Shown: positions 40,156 to 52,456, numbered from the stretch's first letter. The stretch is DNA of 64,000 nucleotides from Lyophyllum atratum (GCA_014905825.1 JACGCN010000005.1:1550001-1614000); one strand, 5' to 3'. Notes: generated by a model not told the origin, from the sequence alone. Translations and numbers: made by a program.

Positions 40156-41208
40156 ATGGCATTCTCTAGTACCCTGCCCATCCAACACGCTTACCTCTCA
40201 AAATTCCTGTTCATCCCGATGTACTACGCGTCGCAGGCTTTACCTGTTCTTCGCTGCCTCGAGGACCTTCTTTCAAGCAATAGTGAAGGAGCCTTCACTA
40301 TTACTTCTGTGATAGGTCAAGCAGCTACTGCGGCAAGCCACCCACCAGTGGAATTTACGGACATTACTCGACCAGTCCCTGCGCATCTTGATAGGAACAC
40401 GACGACATGTCTACCCTTGGAGGGGGTCAGTACTAACACGGCCGTGTTCTTCGATGAACCCACAGAGGGCCTTAGAATGGCTTGGTCCTCATATATCGAC
40501 TCCCGATATCGAGAGTGGGCCGCGGTCGCCACCTCAGCGTGCACCTTTGCAGCGTAAGCCTATTTTGACGTCTGGGGACCGTGTAGAATCTACTCACGCT
40601 GACCCGCTCTAATTTTGCAGTGCTTCACCAGCGGTTTTGCAGCTGCCCAGCATGAATGGCAACCCAATTACGTGTTCCCTCGTCTTTCTCGCCATTCTCC
40701 GTGCAATGGCCGCGATCATATACGCGTCGATGTTCTTGTTATATTTCCGTCAACCCCCAACTAAGTCGGCATACTTTGCTATGGGCTGGTTCAAGGTAAG
40801 TACGCATACCGGCATCACTGCTGCGTATTTATGGATCACGAATCGTGCTTGGCACCTACCGCAGATTCAAAAGAATTCACATTCAAGCCAATGCACCCCG
40901 TGGATGATGTTGGCGCTTCCTGCCGTTTCTCTTTGCTGGCGAGCATCGTTACTTCAACGTTCCGTTCATGTAAATGACGGTTGATGTTTAGGGGAGTGAT
41001 ACTAATGATGCTGGCCCTTTTTTTCTCCCTTTGGAGTGATGGGTTTGCCGCTAGCCCTCCTACTCAGACTAACATTGGGGAGCCTCAGTCATCGACAGAA
41101 ATGATTCTGCGCATACTCATTACGACAATGTCTCTGGTGGATCTTTGGGCAATCCTCTGGACTTTGAAGACTCTACAGAAATTCAAAGACGAAGCCTTAG
41201 GTTTTTAG
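40156..41208 (+). CDS. Uncharacterised multi-pass membrane protein
   Basis: I do not recognise this gene. Exon 1 (40156-40553) starts MAFSSTLPIQ, with an amphipathic N-terminus and a soluble loop. Exon 2 (40621-40795) encodes a strong membrane segment (SLVFLAILRAMAAIIYASMF) ending GWFK. The last part (from about 41000) encodes two more, around VILMMLALFFSLWSDG and LRILITTMSLVDLWAILWTL, and ends KFKDEALGF. Splicing between 40796 and 41000 is unresolved: the first putative intron has no stop and could be retained, and a junction near 40945/40989 would restore frame. TATA box, Kozak-like start and consistent hydrophobicity argue for a real gene. Confidence 0.6.
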
Positions 41209-41662
41209 ATATCATGCGGCTCGGTTAGCACTCGAGACTAAAGTAAACGATCTGTTCGTATACGAAAATTCCTCGCTGATTCTGTAGCATCCCTTTATAC
41301 ACATCGCACGACAAATTCCAATATCCTGTCTTTACAGTATTCCAAGCCTTTACGATGTACCGTCCCCGGCGATCTTGCGTTCTAACGCGTACAAGTGACA
41401 ATTAGTCCAGTAGCTTTGATGCCAACAGAACAAAACATTCTTCTAGTCCTTGTCCTCATTGAATTCAGGGGAGACTGAACCAAAATTGAAAGAACATGAC
41501 GGCGCGGTTTGGGCGCGGTAACTGCCATCCCTTTCTTGGGACGCGCTGTTGTGTATTGCTGGGACCAGCGACGAATGCCAAACAAAGATCAATCCGGAGT
41601 CGTCGCAGCAGCTGATGAGGGGCAAAGTTAAACACTGACCGTTCTCAGAGGCATCTACAACG
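41209..41662. other. Intergenic, ARP3 promoter
   Basis: It lies between the membrane-protein stop and the Arp3 start. No gene or repeat was recognised. Confidence 0.55.
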
Positions 41663-43457
41663 ATGTCGGTGCTGGCCCCCATCATCTGTGACAACGGCAC
41701 CGGCTACTCCAAAGTCGGGTACGTATTAACGACTCTCTGCTCTCCGATCACTTCATTCAAATCAACCTCCACCCCAGCTTCGCCGGGAACTCAGATCCAT
41801 CTTTGTAAGTCCTCTTGTCTCCTCTTCCTCCTTCGCATTACATATTACAAACTAACACCATCCGGTCACATGTAGCGTCTTCCCCACAGCTATCGCGACC
41901 CGAGGCTCATCCGCACAGAGTGCGCGCGCGCCGCCAATTCCCTCCAAGCCGGGGCATCTGGCGTCCAAGCGCGGCGTGGAGGACCTCGATTTCTTCATCG
42001 GTGACGAGGCACTAGCAAATGCTAAGACACCCGGTTATGGCGTGCACTACCCTATCCGCCACGGGATGATCGATAATTGGGACCACATGGAACGGTATTG
42101 GGAGCAGACGATCTTCAAGTATCTGAGGGCGGAGCCGGAGGATCATTACTTCCTGTTGGTGAGTTCGGTCTCTATCCATTCTTCTCGTGTTTACTGATGA
42201 GATGTTATTTACTGCATGTGTAGACAGAGCCGCCGCTCAACCCACCCGAAAACCGAGAACAAACGGCCGAGATCTTCTTCGAGTCGTTCAATATCAAGGG
42301 CCTGTATATCGCAGTGCAGGCCGTTCTCGCTCTCGCGGCATCATGGTCCTCGAACAGAGTGACGGATCGCACGCTCACGGGCACCGTTATCGACTCGGGT
42401 GATGGCGTTACTCACGTCATTCCCTGTGCCGAGGGGTACGTGATTGGCAGTGCCATCAAGCACATTCCCATTGCTGGCCGCGACATCTCGCAATTCGTGC
42501 TGAACCTCATGCGTGAGCGAGGTGAGATGGCGAATGTGCCTCCTGAGGACCAGCTGAGGGTGGCGGGAAAGGTGAAAGAGAATTATAGCTATGTGTGCCA
42601 GGATATCGTGAGGGAGTTCAGGAAATACGACGAGGAGCCACTGAAGTACTTTGAGCGGTTCGAGGGGGAGCATTCGGTTACTGGTAGGGTATGTGGTCCT
42701 GCGTGTTCGATCATCCTCTGTCTGGGACTAATTTTCTATCTCACTATGTATCCTTGCAGAAGTATGGGATTGACGTGGGATACGAGCGCTTCCTCGCCCC
42801 CGAAATCTTCTTCAACCCTGAGATTTACTCCTCCGACTTCCTCACGCCTCTTCCTGAGATCGTCGACGACGTCATCCAACAGTCGCCCATCGATGTCCGC
42901 CGTGGGCTATACAAGGTTCGTCTTCATATCTTCCTCTCTCATCTCCTCTCACCTGTCATTTGTCCACGTTCTTGACAGAATATCGTGCTGTCAGGCGGCT
43001 CCACGATGTTCCAGCACTTCGGCAACCGCCTCAAGCGCGACCTCAAGCAGCTCGTCGATCGTCGTCTTGATGCAAGTGCCCTTGCTAGTGGGAGCGTTCT
43101 CAAGGTACGCCATTCCCTCAACTCGTTGGTCGCTTGTGGCTAATGGGTCATGTGCAGTCGTCAGGCGTTGAAGTCGATGTCATCTCACACAAACGGCAAA
43201 GGTTAGTACCCTGCTATATTAATTAGTGACTTCGTTAAATGACGATGATATCTTTGCGCCTTTAGATACGCGGTTTGGTTCGGCGGGTCCCTCCTCGCGT
43301 CTCTTGTGAGTCCCGAAGTTCCTCAGATGTCACTTATTCTCGTGCTGACTGCCCCTCATAGCCGGAATTTTACACCTCCTGCCACACGAAGGCGCAGTAC
43401 GACGAGATCGGCCCGAGCATCTGCAGGCGCTATCAGATCTTTGGAAGCGCGACATAA
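41663..43457 (+). CDS. ARP3: Actin-related protein 3 (Arp2/3 complex)
   Basis: 430 residues from exons 41663-41718, 41778-41804, 41876-42158, 42224-42688, 42760-42915, 42979-43104, 43158-43201, 43266-43305, 43362-43457. It begins [20 protein letters not shown], the actin-fold phosphate-1 loop, and has [38 protein letters not shown], and [20 protein letters not shown]. The insert after [14 protein letters not shown] and the C-terminus [13 protein letters not shown] are Arp3-specific rather than actin. With Arp2 it nucleates branched actin at endocytic patches in the cytoplasm. No residue of the ATP site appears missing. Confidence 0.97.
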
Positions 43458-44009
43458 ATATACTTGCCCGCGTCGATACCTTAGTTTGCCTTTTTGTACG
43501 CAGGTGGAGTGTGATATTAAGAGAGAAGAAGCATTTGGAATGGAGTTTGCTTGGGATGCGTCATACATACAAGGAAATTGCGACTCGCGAGGCGTGCATG
43601 GAACCATGTTTACGTGGCTTTTTGTGGCTTCCTGTCTTCGCCCGCTCATCCTGGTAGGGCCGGTGTTGCCATAGCTGCACCGGTTATTCTGCTCTATTGG
43701 GCTGTAGATATCCGTATTTGACGGAAGAGGCCCGATCTTGCATAAGCGGAAACTTGGACTTGGAATCCACACTGGGTGGCGCATCGACTGTTTTCTTGCT
43801 CTGTTCTCTGTGTGCAATCGCTGCGAACGGTCTGGGAGCCTAGCTTATAAAAGAAGCATCAACTAGACCGTATCAGGGACGTCGTTTACGAAATGGATGC
43901 ATGGCTTCCGCTCCACCAGTCAATACCCGAACTACAAAAGTTGGACGTGGCCGATCGAAGCAGAGCCCAGTCAAACTCCTTCCACTCTTTTCCCTAATCA
44001 CTCTTTAGC
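43458..44009. other. Intergenic, aspartic protease promoter
   Basis: It holds the Arp3 3' end and the upstream region of the protease, including its TATA box. Confidence 0.55.
43846..43853 (+). promoter_or_regulatory. TATA box of aspartic protease
   Basis: TATAAAAG about 157 bp upstream of the ATG at 44010, implying a 5' UTR of roughly 120-130 nt if used. Confidence 0.5.
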
Positions 44010-45831
44010 ATGCGCCTATCCTTTGCGCTTCTCACCGCCGCTCTCTTCGCCCTCGATGTCCACGCCCACCCCGCACACGGCACGCCCTTCGTTTCCATCC
44101 CCATAACCCGTGTCTCCCCACGCGCCAACGCTCCACCCCTTCCGCCCACCATCGTGCACCAACAACACGCGAATCGCGCCATTCGCCGCCTTGAGCTCAT
44201 GACTGGTGCCACCTCCCCCACCCCTGACGACGTCCTGCTGACGAACCTCCAACGCGTGCACGCCGCCCTCCCCCCGCACATTCAAAAGCGCTACTATCAT
44301 CCCGCCCTCGATGTACTCTCACGCCTCTCTCAAGCCGATGCGCATCCCGGTACCGGGGCTGCCACTTTCAAGACCTCGGAAACGGACAACGCGGACGCAA
44401 GCATGCAAGTGAAGGACGGCGTCACCCCCGCCAAGAAACCGACTCTTGCACATACCATTGGCCTCGATATCCAGTACGTGGCAGTTCTACGCGTAAATGC
44501 CGCATGGCTAACCATCTATGACGTATTAGGGGAGATGATATCGGATGTACGTTTCTTCGCGTTGGCATGGGCTCGGACTGATCAACTTCTTGCTAGACCT
44601 TGCCACGGTCCAGATTGGCACCCCGCCACGCGACTACCTCCTTCTCATGGATTCGGGCTCTGCCGATCTGTGGGTTGGTGCGGAGGGCTGCGAGAGCAGT
44701 GACGAATTCGACGACGTTCCAGGATGTGTATGTAGCATCCCCATGCATTGCCTCTGGGTCTAACGCGAACACCTTGTAGGGAGCACACAACTTCCTTGGC
44801 CCTAAATCCAGCAAGTCGTTCAACGATACCAAGGAGGAGTGGACGATCGAATACGGCACTGGCGCCGTTTCGGGCACGCTCGTCACCGATACCGTATCCA
44901 TCGCTGGCATGAAGATCCCCAAGTACAAGTTCGGCGTTGCTAAGAAGGAGAGCCGCGAGTTCACCCCGTATGTCCTTCTTCCCTCTCGAAAATCGCGTTA
45001 TATTTACGCTAACGCGTCACTCTAGGGACTACATCCCGTTTGATGGCTTAGTCGGCCTCGCCAAATCACTTATCTCACGCCAGCACACGATCACCCTCGT
45101 CGAAGCACTACAGAAGAAAGGCCTCATCAAGAAAGCCATTTCCTCATACCACATCCCCCGCGTCGCCGATGGCAATAACGATGGTGAGCTCACCTTCGGT
45201 GCCCTGAACCCCGACAAGTACGATCCTAAGACGCTCGTGAGCGTGCCGAATGTCAACTCGCTTGGGTTCTGGGAGGCCAAGATACAGAAAGTGACTGTTA
45301 ACGGGAAGGATATGGGCATGGACGACAGGAGCGCGATCCTTGATACCGGGACGGTACGTCGCCTGCTTCCCACGCATATAGAGCGTCAACACCGAGGCCC
45401 ATGTTTGACTTCTAAACTTGCAGACGCTCCTGATCGCACCGCCGGCGGACGTTGATGCAATCCACATGCGCATTCCTGGCGCTTACAACGATTCTGGCAC
45501 GTGGACCGTGCCCTGCTTTCCCCCACGAAACGCTCCGTCGCCGTTTTCACTGCAATTTGGCGGTCGTAACTTCGCGGTCGACCCGCGGGACCTGGCTTTC
45601 CTGCCTGTCGATGATGCGAATCCGAGAGGCAACTGTACCTCTGGGATCAGCGCGGGGATTATCGGGACCCAGACGCAGTGGCTCGTACGTCTCGTCTTTT
45701 TCCATTCGATTGCTACGATTGCTCACTCGATTGCATGACAGGTCGGCGACGTGTTCTTGAAGAACGTGTACATGAGCACCGACGTCGGCACGGATAAAAT
45801 CACATTTGCGAAGCTCAAGTCCAAGAAGTAG
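44010..45831 (+). CDS. Secreted pepsin-like aspartic protease (A1)
   Basis: 492 residues from exons 44010-44473, 44530-44546, 44597-44727, 44780-44967, 45026-45353, 45424-45684, 45742-45831. A signal peptide (1-19, ending DVHA) precedes an unusually long propeptide of about 135 residues. The mature enzyme begins around IGYLATVQIGTPPRDY. The first catalytic Asp is in LLMDSGSADLWVG (DSGS in place of the common DTGS, a known variant), the flap Tyr in IEYGTGAVSG, and the second Asp in AILDTGTTLLIAP. It degrades extracellular or vacuolar protein at acid pH after self-removal of the propeptide. Exon 2 is 17 nt. Confidence 0.94.
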
Positions 45832-48073
45832 ACCTTCGTGGAGAGCTTCTTGGGCCTGGTGCCTCCCAGTTATAGGCTGGACTTGACTACTATCTTGAAC
45901 TCTCGAGCATCTTGGACTCGGAGGCATGCACACATGCTATGTTATATGGCTTTTTATATCACGCACACATACCCACATACCTACTCACACGCACAGACAC
46001 AGACCTTTCTTGGACTACATACGACTTTGACAGTTGACGGTAGTCGTTTTTTTTGTCGTGCAGCTAGCATTTTATCATTCACAAGCACATCATTACATCC
46101 TCGATACATACCCACCCATACATCTTGCAGCTTCATAACTTTTCGTCGATGATGTAAGTGAATGTCGAGTGATCTAATTTCTGGGGAAAGAATAAAATGC
46201 CACTGAATAAGACGTGTCGTAAAGGTGGGGATCGCAAGGGGTGCGTCCGGCTTGGCTCTTGATGAATCCTGCGGAGTACTATTTACGCGGGAGAGTGGTT
46301 GCAGCGAGCAAGCCACAGAAATAAGGCTATTCTATGTAATACATAGCGAGACTTGAAGCTGAGAACAACAGTTTGTCATGAGACTTTGGCGACGGTGTGG
46401 AGAGTCCAGCTAAGCAGGACTCAGGGAATCCAAGGTTATCAGACATCAGGACAACGTATCGTAGTACTAGTACTAGTAGTAGTACTTAGATGGATCGCAT
46501 CGAGTTGGCATTGAGGCTGACAGCCGCCTCAAAGAAACGTGACTGACGCGTCGAGACCATGTGACATCGATCGCGTTTGGCCCCTTGGGTGCCAGATCCC
46601 CAACTGCCTTCGGAGTCTTCGATGGAAAGCACACCACTGAAAACCAAGTTCTTTAGGCATTTATACACGGTGGTCGACATTAGATCAATCTCAATTTTTG
46701 AACTTTATGTGCTACGTGCGCCACAATTATCTCAAGATACCTGTCTATTTTGCCGTCAGCTTGTGTAAAATGAGAACTACGAAATTTACCAGATATGTGC
46801 GCTACTTGTAGCCCTTCAAAGTAAGTCTGGCAATGGTCCATGTCTCTAGGCATGCGACGTGATGCCGTGTGAAAGTGGCCCGTATGATAATTGTAAAAGC
46901 TCGGCCAGGTGCGTCCCCGGAGATGATCCGAAGTCATTCAGGTTCCTGATCTGCGTCCCAGCATTACATCTCGTTCCGCGGAATTGCGTAACACCACACG
47001 GGCTTGAGACAATATTATGACGGGCAGGCAATGCACAGCACTCCTCACCGCCAGCAGATATAACCAGGCCACGGCTTAACAATGAGACAGCCACGCAGAG
47101 CCCGAGTACGAAGGTCCATTCTAAACCAAAGGTCAGAGCCTACATTTCCTTGGACCTGTCGAATCCCGATCGGTGTTCCGATTCGCCCATCCCGCGGTCA
47201 GCCGCCCAGGTACAGGTGAACCGGATGTTGTAACATTGATTTCTGTTTGCGTCTATAATTGGTTGTACAAAGATATAGAAGCCTGCCCATAGATAGAAAG
47301 AGAGGGATGAGAAGGACGAAGACAAATGATCGGATGATGAGGCGGTGCGTCCCGCACAACGACAAGCGACAAGCGGCGGTGACAATGACGAACAAACGAG
47401 GGGAAAATGGGATAGATCGTAGAGAGGGAAAAACTGTGTGAGTGTGTCGCAAGCAACAAATTGAAGAATGTGAATGAGGACGATGATGGGTGTGAGGGTA
47501 AACAGTGAATGTGTGGGTGATAATGCAAAATTGAGGGAATGCAAAATGGACGGGTGAAGTGAATGAAGCAAGAGCGCAGAATATAAGTGTGTCGTTGTCG
47601 TTGAGTCGAATTACGTGCGTGAATTATGCTGTGCAAGATGATACAGATTGTGCACTTGTGATGGCAGCGGGATGCGGAGATCGCTACGGCAACGAGGCGG
47701 CAGATGTGAGGTTTTCCAGGCCAGTTCGCGATCCGGGGGTGCGGCGTGGTCGAAGGAGTGAGGGGTGTGATGTATACAACGATGTACAGACGACAGGCAA
47801 CCATGCGGGCGCAGTGCGGCACGGTGTTCGGAGCAAGACCCTTGGAATGCAGGCATTTTTCCCGGAAAAGGTTGTGTTGCTGAAGGTACTAGAAAAACAG
47901 GCTTGACACGTCGTAAATGGGGAGACACAAGGCAGAGATTGGTGTACAATGGTAGTGTGGCTTCGTAAAAACAATGGACAACCGTCCAGCACGAGCCGCC
48001 AGTGAGGCGGGAAGGGCAAGAGGAGAGCGGACGACGGATGCGGGGTACAAGTATGTACGGAATGGAGTGCGGC
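45832..48073. other. Convergent intergenic, 2.2 kb
   Basis: It lies between the stops of the aspartic protease (+) and the LAMMER kinase (-). The long minus-strand open frames at 47140-47822 overlap each other in different frames and resemble pyrimidine-rich UTR, not protein. A short palindromic run of tagtact-type units lies at about 46461-46487. A long 3' UTR of the kinase or an unseen non-coding RNA is possible. Confidence 0.5.
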
Positions 48074-50045
48074 TTATATTTCCTCAGGGATGCTCAAGGA
48101 AAAGTACGGGTGGCTTAGAGCTTCCCGCACAGTTATACGCTGCGCAGGATCAAAGCTTAGAAGCCTTTGGACCAGGTTCAGGAACTGTCGGTTGAAAATA
48201 TCGTTTGGTGGTATGACATCCTAGAACAGAAGGTTAACATCAGCTCGATGACGGTAGAAAGTGGAAAGGGACAAACCACAAGCGGACGCGTCGCGCGGAC
48301 CTCTTTCTTACTTTGGCGTGAGGCTTTCGCCTTAGGCCAATCAAGTTTCGCACCATCCTTGAAGAACTCGGGCTTAGAGCGTGCCCCCGCACGTGCGAAG
48401 CGTTCTGGCATCTTGCCCATGACCATTTCCATCATAGCAAGGTGTTCCAGATTGTCGTGTGTTTGAAACAGCGCAATTCCCGTGAAAAATTCCACGAGAA
48501 TACACCCTAAGGAGTATGCGTCACAGGGATAAGACCATCCCAGACCTGCACGAGAGCATTAGATGTGCAGCAGGAAAAGTCTGGTGATCTCAAATACCTA
48601 GTATGATCTCGGGTGCACGATAGTGTCGAGTGGACACCACCGTTGAGTGGTATTCTGACTCAAAGGTAGCAGATCCAAAATCAATTAACCGGATGTCAGT
48701 CGACTCCAAGAGCCGTTTCATCCTTGGTGGTGCATTTCGCTTTGGCGAGAGAATATCAGGTTTAGTCGTCAAAAGATGGCACAAGGAAACACACCTTTCC
48801 GGGCACCGGCACGGGGACAGTGCTATAGTCGTTATGGACGAGCAAAATGTTTTCCGGCTTCAGATCAGTATGAATTAGATGGAGCTCATGCAGGACTAAA
48901 AACGTCAGTCGATTAGAAATCGAGCGATTAAAAATGGCAAGGGAACTCACACGCCACGCTCCCCAGTAGTTGTCGAGCAAAATTTTGTATGTGGTGGCGA
49001 GGAAAAGGGGCAAATTCGTTCTCCTTAAGAAAGTCGTATACACACATCCCCAGTAATTCCGAGACAAGACATATGTGGTTCCGGTGGTCAAACCAATGAA
49101 GTAGATGGATACATTTACTGAGAAAACGAGTCAGGAATGGGCCAACCGTCGCGAGGGGACACGTACTTCCTGTTGAGCGGGTCGCGCTCCTTGAGCTTCT
49201 GTAAAACTCGGATCTCGATTTTGCTAGCGTCGCGGTACTTCGGTATCGCTCGTATTATCTTTATCGCGACTCGATTGTTCGTTTCCGTGTCCACTGCTTC
49301 CACGACCTTGCCAAACGTCCCCTGTCCAAGCAGGCGTACCGTACGATCTGTGACAAGGATGAGTCTCCTGAAGCAGGCCACGATCAAAAAGCGGAAGACG
49401 TACATCGTCGATAAATAAGGTCATCCGGGACGATGATGTAGTGTCCCTCCTTGTCATCGCAGGAGACGGAGTCCTTGGATGCCTGCAAATCAAGGGTTAT
49501 ATTGATATGTACGCAAAGAGCTTCGTAGTATGCACCTCATCGGTGGCAACGGCACTCTTGCTGTCCCAGGATTTTGTTTGGACTAGAGCTTGGTGCCCAC
49601 TGGGGGCAAGTTTCTTTGCGGCCGGCGCACGGACCTCTTCGGGATGTTCCCGTTTTCTCTTCTTGGGGGCGGGTGCTACGATTGCCGAAGAGGAACTCGA
49701 GGAAAGAGCCTGGGCTTCTGCGGCAGCTCTCGCCCTCGTCCTTATCGGTGCTGAATAAATGGGGGGCTGATACGACGCTGAGAAAGCACCAGTATGGGTC
49801 GTGGCGGGAGACATGGTCGGTGGAGGAGGCGTATCCTCGATGACAATGACCTCTCGTAGGGTGCCATCACTGTCGACCTCCTGGACTTCACTGTAGCTGA
49901 CGGTGTACTGATGGGCGCGTTTGCGCTTGCGTGTTGTAACCGGTGGAGTTGGCATTACGCTTGGACCAGGGTTTGGTATATTATTGTGCGGATGGTGTGC
50001 ATAGTGGTGGCTCAACATCGGGGGCAGGTGATGGACCGCCTGCAT
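48074..50045 (-). CDS. KNS1: LAMMER-family dual-specificity protein kinase (CLK/Kns1/Lkh1)
   Basis: 530 residues from exons 49536-50045, 49404-49482, 49167-49347, 48951-49117, 48795-48895, 48598-48739, 48280-48545, 48074-48220. The first 195 residues are disordered, with a nuclear-localisation cluster ([11 protein letters not shown]) and an acidic Ser stretch. The kinase domain has [46 protein letters not shown] (the LAMMER catalytic loop), [26 protein letters not shown] without the last residues being unusual, and [11 protein letters not shown], the motif naming the family. These nuclear kinases phosphorylate SR splicing factors and, in yeasts, respond to nutrients through TORC1. The C-terminal [10 protein letters not shown] is conserved. 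Confidence 0.94.
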
Positions 50046-50859
50046 GGTCTGTGTAGCTGTGAACGACGTGGTGGCAGGAGGGAGGAGAGAAATGGGGGCA
50101 AGTTTTGGTGCTCGACAGCGCTAAATGGAGGTCATCACCACCAACCACTTCCGAACTGCCTCTTGTTTTTCTTTATTTGCCGTTGAGCCACACCTGCTCT
50201 TATTCCCGATATCCTATTGTCTGCCGTGCAGGCCGTAGCAGTCCGCAGCCCCCGTAATCCCTCCCAATATCAGCCACGTCGACTGCTGCCCATCGCGCGG
50301 TCATGTAATTCGCCACCTATATACGATCTGCATGAGAAAACACCCCATAAAGCCGGTGCTGATACATGCTCCGTCATCCATTGGTAGCTTCTGGGTCGCA
50401 CCTGACCTCCCTTCTAGCCTACATTAGGCGGTATCTGGAAAGTCGCGGCGGTCCTGCTCCCCTAGATCATCAGATGCGATATACAATTACAGTCGTCGTG
50501 TTCGGACTTTCTCCTGCCGAAACACTCGACTCACCCATTCTGAGTATTCTCCTCGGTGGGGCTCTCAAAGTCAGTGCCTGGATCATGGAAACTTGCGCTG
50601 CGGACCAGTGGCCGAAACGTCTGACACACGGTACGATTACGAACTCCAGACTCTGGACTCAAACATGCCCCAAACATTGACTCAGTCCTGATCATCAAGG
50701 CATGGAAACCTGTCGATTAGTCGCACTCCCGCGGCTGCGTCACTTTGACCGCACATAGGTATGCCCTGTGCCCTTCATCTATGGCGTAGGTCTGATTGAC
50801 GTTACTGGCAGGTGGAAACTCAAAAATGAATGTCACCCTAGGTCCTTGCTTGGCAACAG
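50046..50859. other. Divergent intergenic with unresolved 5' part of the next gene
   Basis: It should hold the LAMMER promoter and the start of the isochorismatase-GST gene. Open frames at 50366-50680 and 50768-50859 could contribute first exons, but no junction was convincing. Confidence 0.45.
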
Positions 50860-52456
50860 CTTCCAAACCAAGCAGATCGTCGTCGTCGAATCAGATCCCA
50901 CAAAATTGGATGTCGAGTCAGATGTGGAAAGAAACTCCTTGTGGTCCATAACGTTCCAGCGTTGAGCATGCTTACCCGTCGGCCCAGACGTTGCCTCGTG
51001 ATGGTTGATCTCCACCACGAGTTCCTCTTACCTGAAGGGCGTTTCCGAATCCACAATGATACCCTGCCTTTTCTGGAAATACTTCCGGATATAACAACCG
51101 CCTTTCGTGCCTCTGGATATCCCTTATTCTGCATACGTTCCGAGTACGGCAATACCGGTGCTAGCATTGCTGAGAGCGCCGACTTTATAGGTACAGGGAA
51201 TCAGGCTTGGGACCCGGCGAATCTCCTTCTTGCAGGCGCTCATACTGGCCAGACACCGTGCTTGTGAAAAAGGGAAGCCCCGGCGCGGAGTTTCCCCAGG
51301 TGTCCGGGCTTTGATCGACGGTCTGACTACTCCCGGAGGTGGGGAAAATATCATCCTCCCCAAGACGTGGTACTCCGCCTCCAAGGAGCCAGTGCTTCTC
51401 GCCCAACTCGAGCAGCGCGAAATCACAGATATCTTCGTCTGTGGACTGTTAACGAATGTCTGCGTGTACGCGACGGTACTCGATACGCGCGCTCACGAGC
51501 TTGAGGTGACCCTGGCGGAAGACTATCTGGGGTGGCGGAAACGGGCCAGTCGCGATCGCGCAATCCGCGCAATGGTGACGCTGGGTGCACGCCTCTCCTT
51601 CACCGAGGAAATTTGCCCAAACGGCCCGGAATCTCCCACATTCGACTCCACCACTGGGAACAAACTGCCAGAATTGCACTATGTAAACGGTGCAATACCC
51701 AGCTGGCGCGTAGTGATGGCACTGCACAAGAAGGTGTGTATATTCAGGGATCCAGTCTTTTCGCCTAACCTTGTCATCCAGAATTCGTGTACAGGATGTC
51801 ATGTTCAGACTCACACGACTCTTCATGATGTCCGATCCGAAGGAAACGCGTCTTCCAGGATTTCTCGCTCTGAATCACCGCGGCAAAGCACCCGTACTCG
51901 TCGACAATTTGCCTGCCCCGCCGACGGAAGCGGCCACAAGTATACAGCATAGCAGTGACAGTCGCGATCAACGAGAGCCTCGCCATCCTCTACTATATCG
52001 AGGCACACTATAATCCCACCAGGCCATTGCTCCCCCCTCTCACTGACCGCGCCGCACACGCCCGGGCTCTCGCCCGCATACAGGAAACTGAAAACTTAGC
52101 TCATTTACGACGCGCTCGAGGACGCGCATTTGGACCCCGAGCACGTCGGCGGCAAGCTCGATGCTGTTGAACAGACGCGACTGATCACGGCCGTCGACTG
52201 CGGGCTAGATTATTGGGAAGCATACACAGGGAGCACCGCATTCATTGATGGCGAAGAATTTGGCCTGGCAGATTGCGCGTTCTTTCCGATCCTGGCATAT
52301 ATGGTGCATCGAGGATTCGAATGGCAGCGGCGAGGCGGTACTGAGGGTATTCTTGAGGATGCTTGGCCGCAGTTGAGGGCTTATTATCACAGGGTATGGG
52401 AGCATGTCAGAAAGGGGGAAATCTGCGCAAAGGTCCCAACTCGACGGGTGAAATAG
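50860..52456 (+). pseudogene. Isochorismatase-like hydrolase fused to glutathione S-transferase, with frameshifts
   Basis: The first half is a cysteine-hydrolase (isochorismatase) domain: CLVMVDLHHEFLLPEGRF, KKGSPGAEFPQ, ILPKTWYSA and the hallmark VCGLLTNVCVYAT. Without any intron or stop the same frame runs from RLSFTEEICPNG into a GST N-domain (LPELHYVNGAIPSWRVVMAL). After an intron (about 51735-51795) it continues with SDPKETRLPGFLALNHRGK, and further on INESLAILYYIEAHY and DAWPQLRAYYHRVWEHV. Intron 50941-50987 is well supported. However, the GST part changes frame between about 51900 and 51955 and again within 52101-52112, with no intron able to explain either. A third shift near 51300 may instead be a 65-nt intron. 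The 5' end is unresolved. It is either a decaying gene or local assembly error. Confidence 0.6.

Noticed and set aside
46461..46487. Palindromic tagtact/agtagt run
   Set aside because: A short simple repeat; too small and isolated to call a hairpin terminator or mobile-element end.
47140..47822. Two overlapping minus-strand frames of 143 and 189 codons
   Set aside because: His/Pro/Ser-rich translation of pyrimidine-rich sequence with no family resemblance; more likely UTR or spacer.
50366..50680. 104-codon plus-strand frame upstream of the isochorismatase-GST gene
   Set aside because: No junction to the hydrolase domain could be justified and no domain is visible; it may still be a missed first exon.
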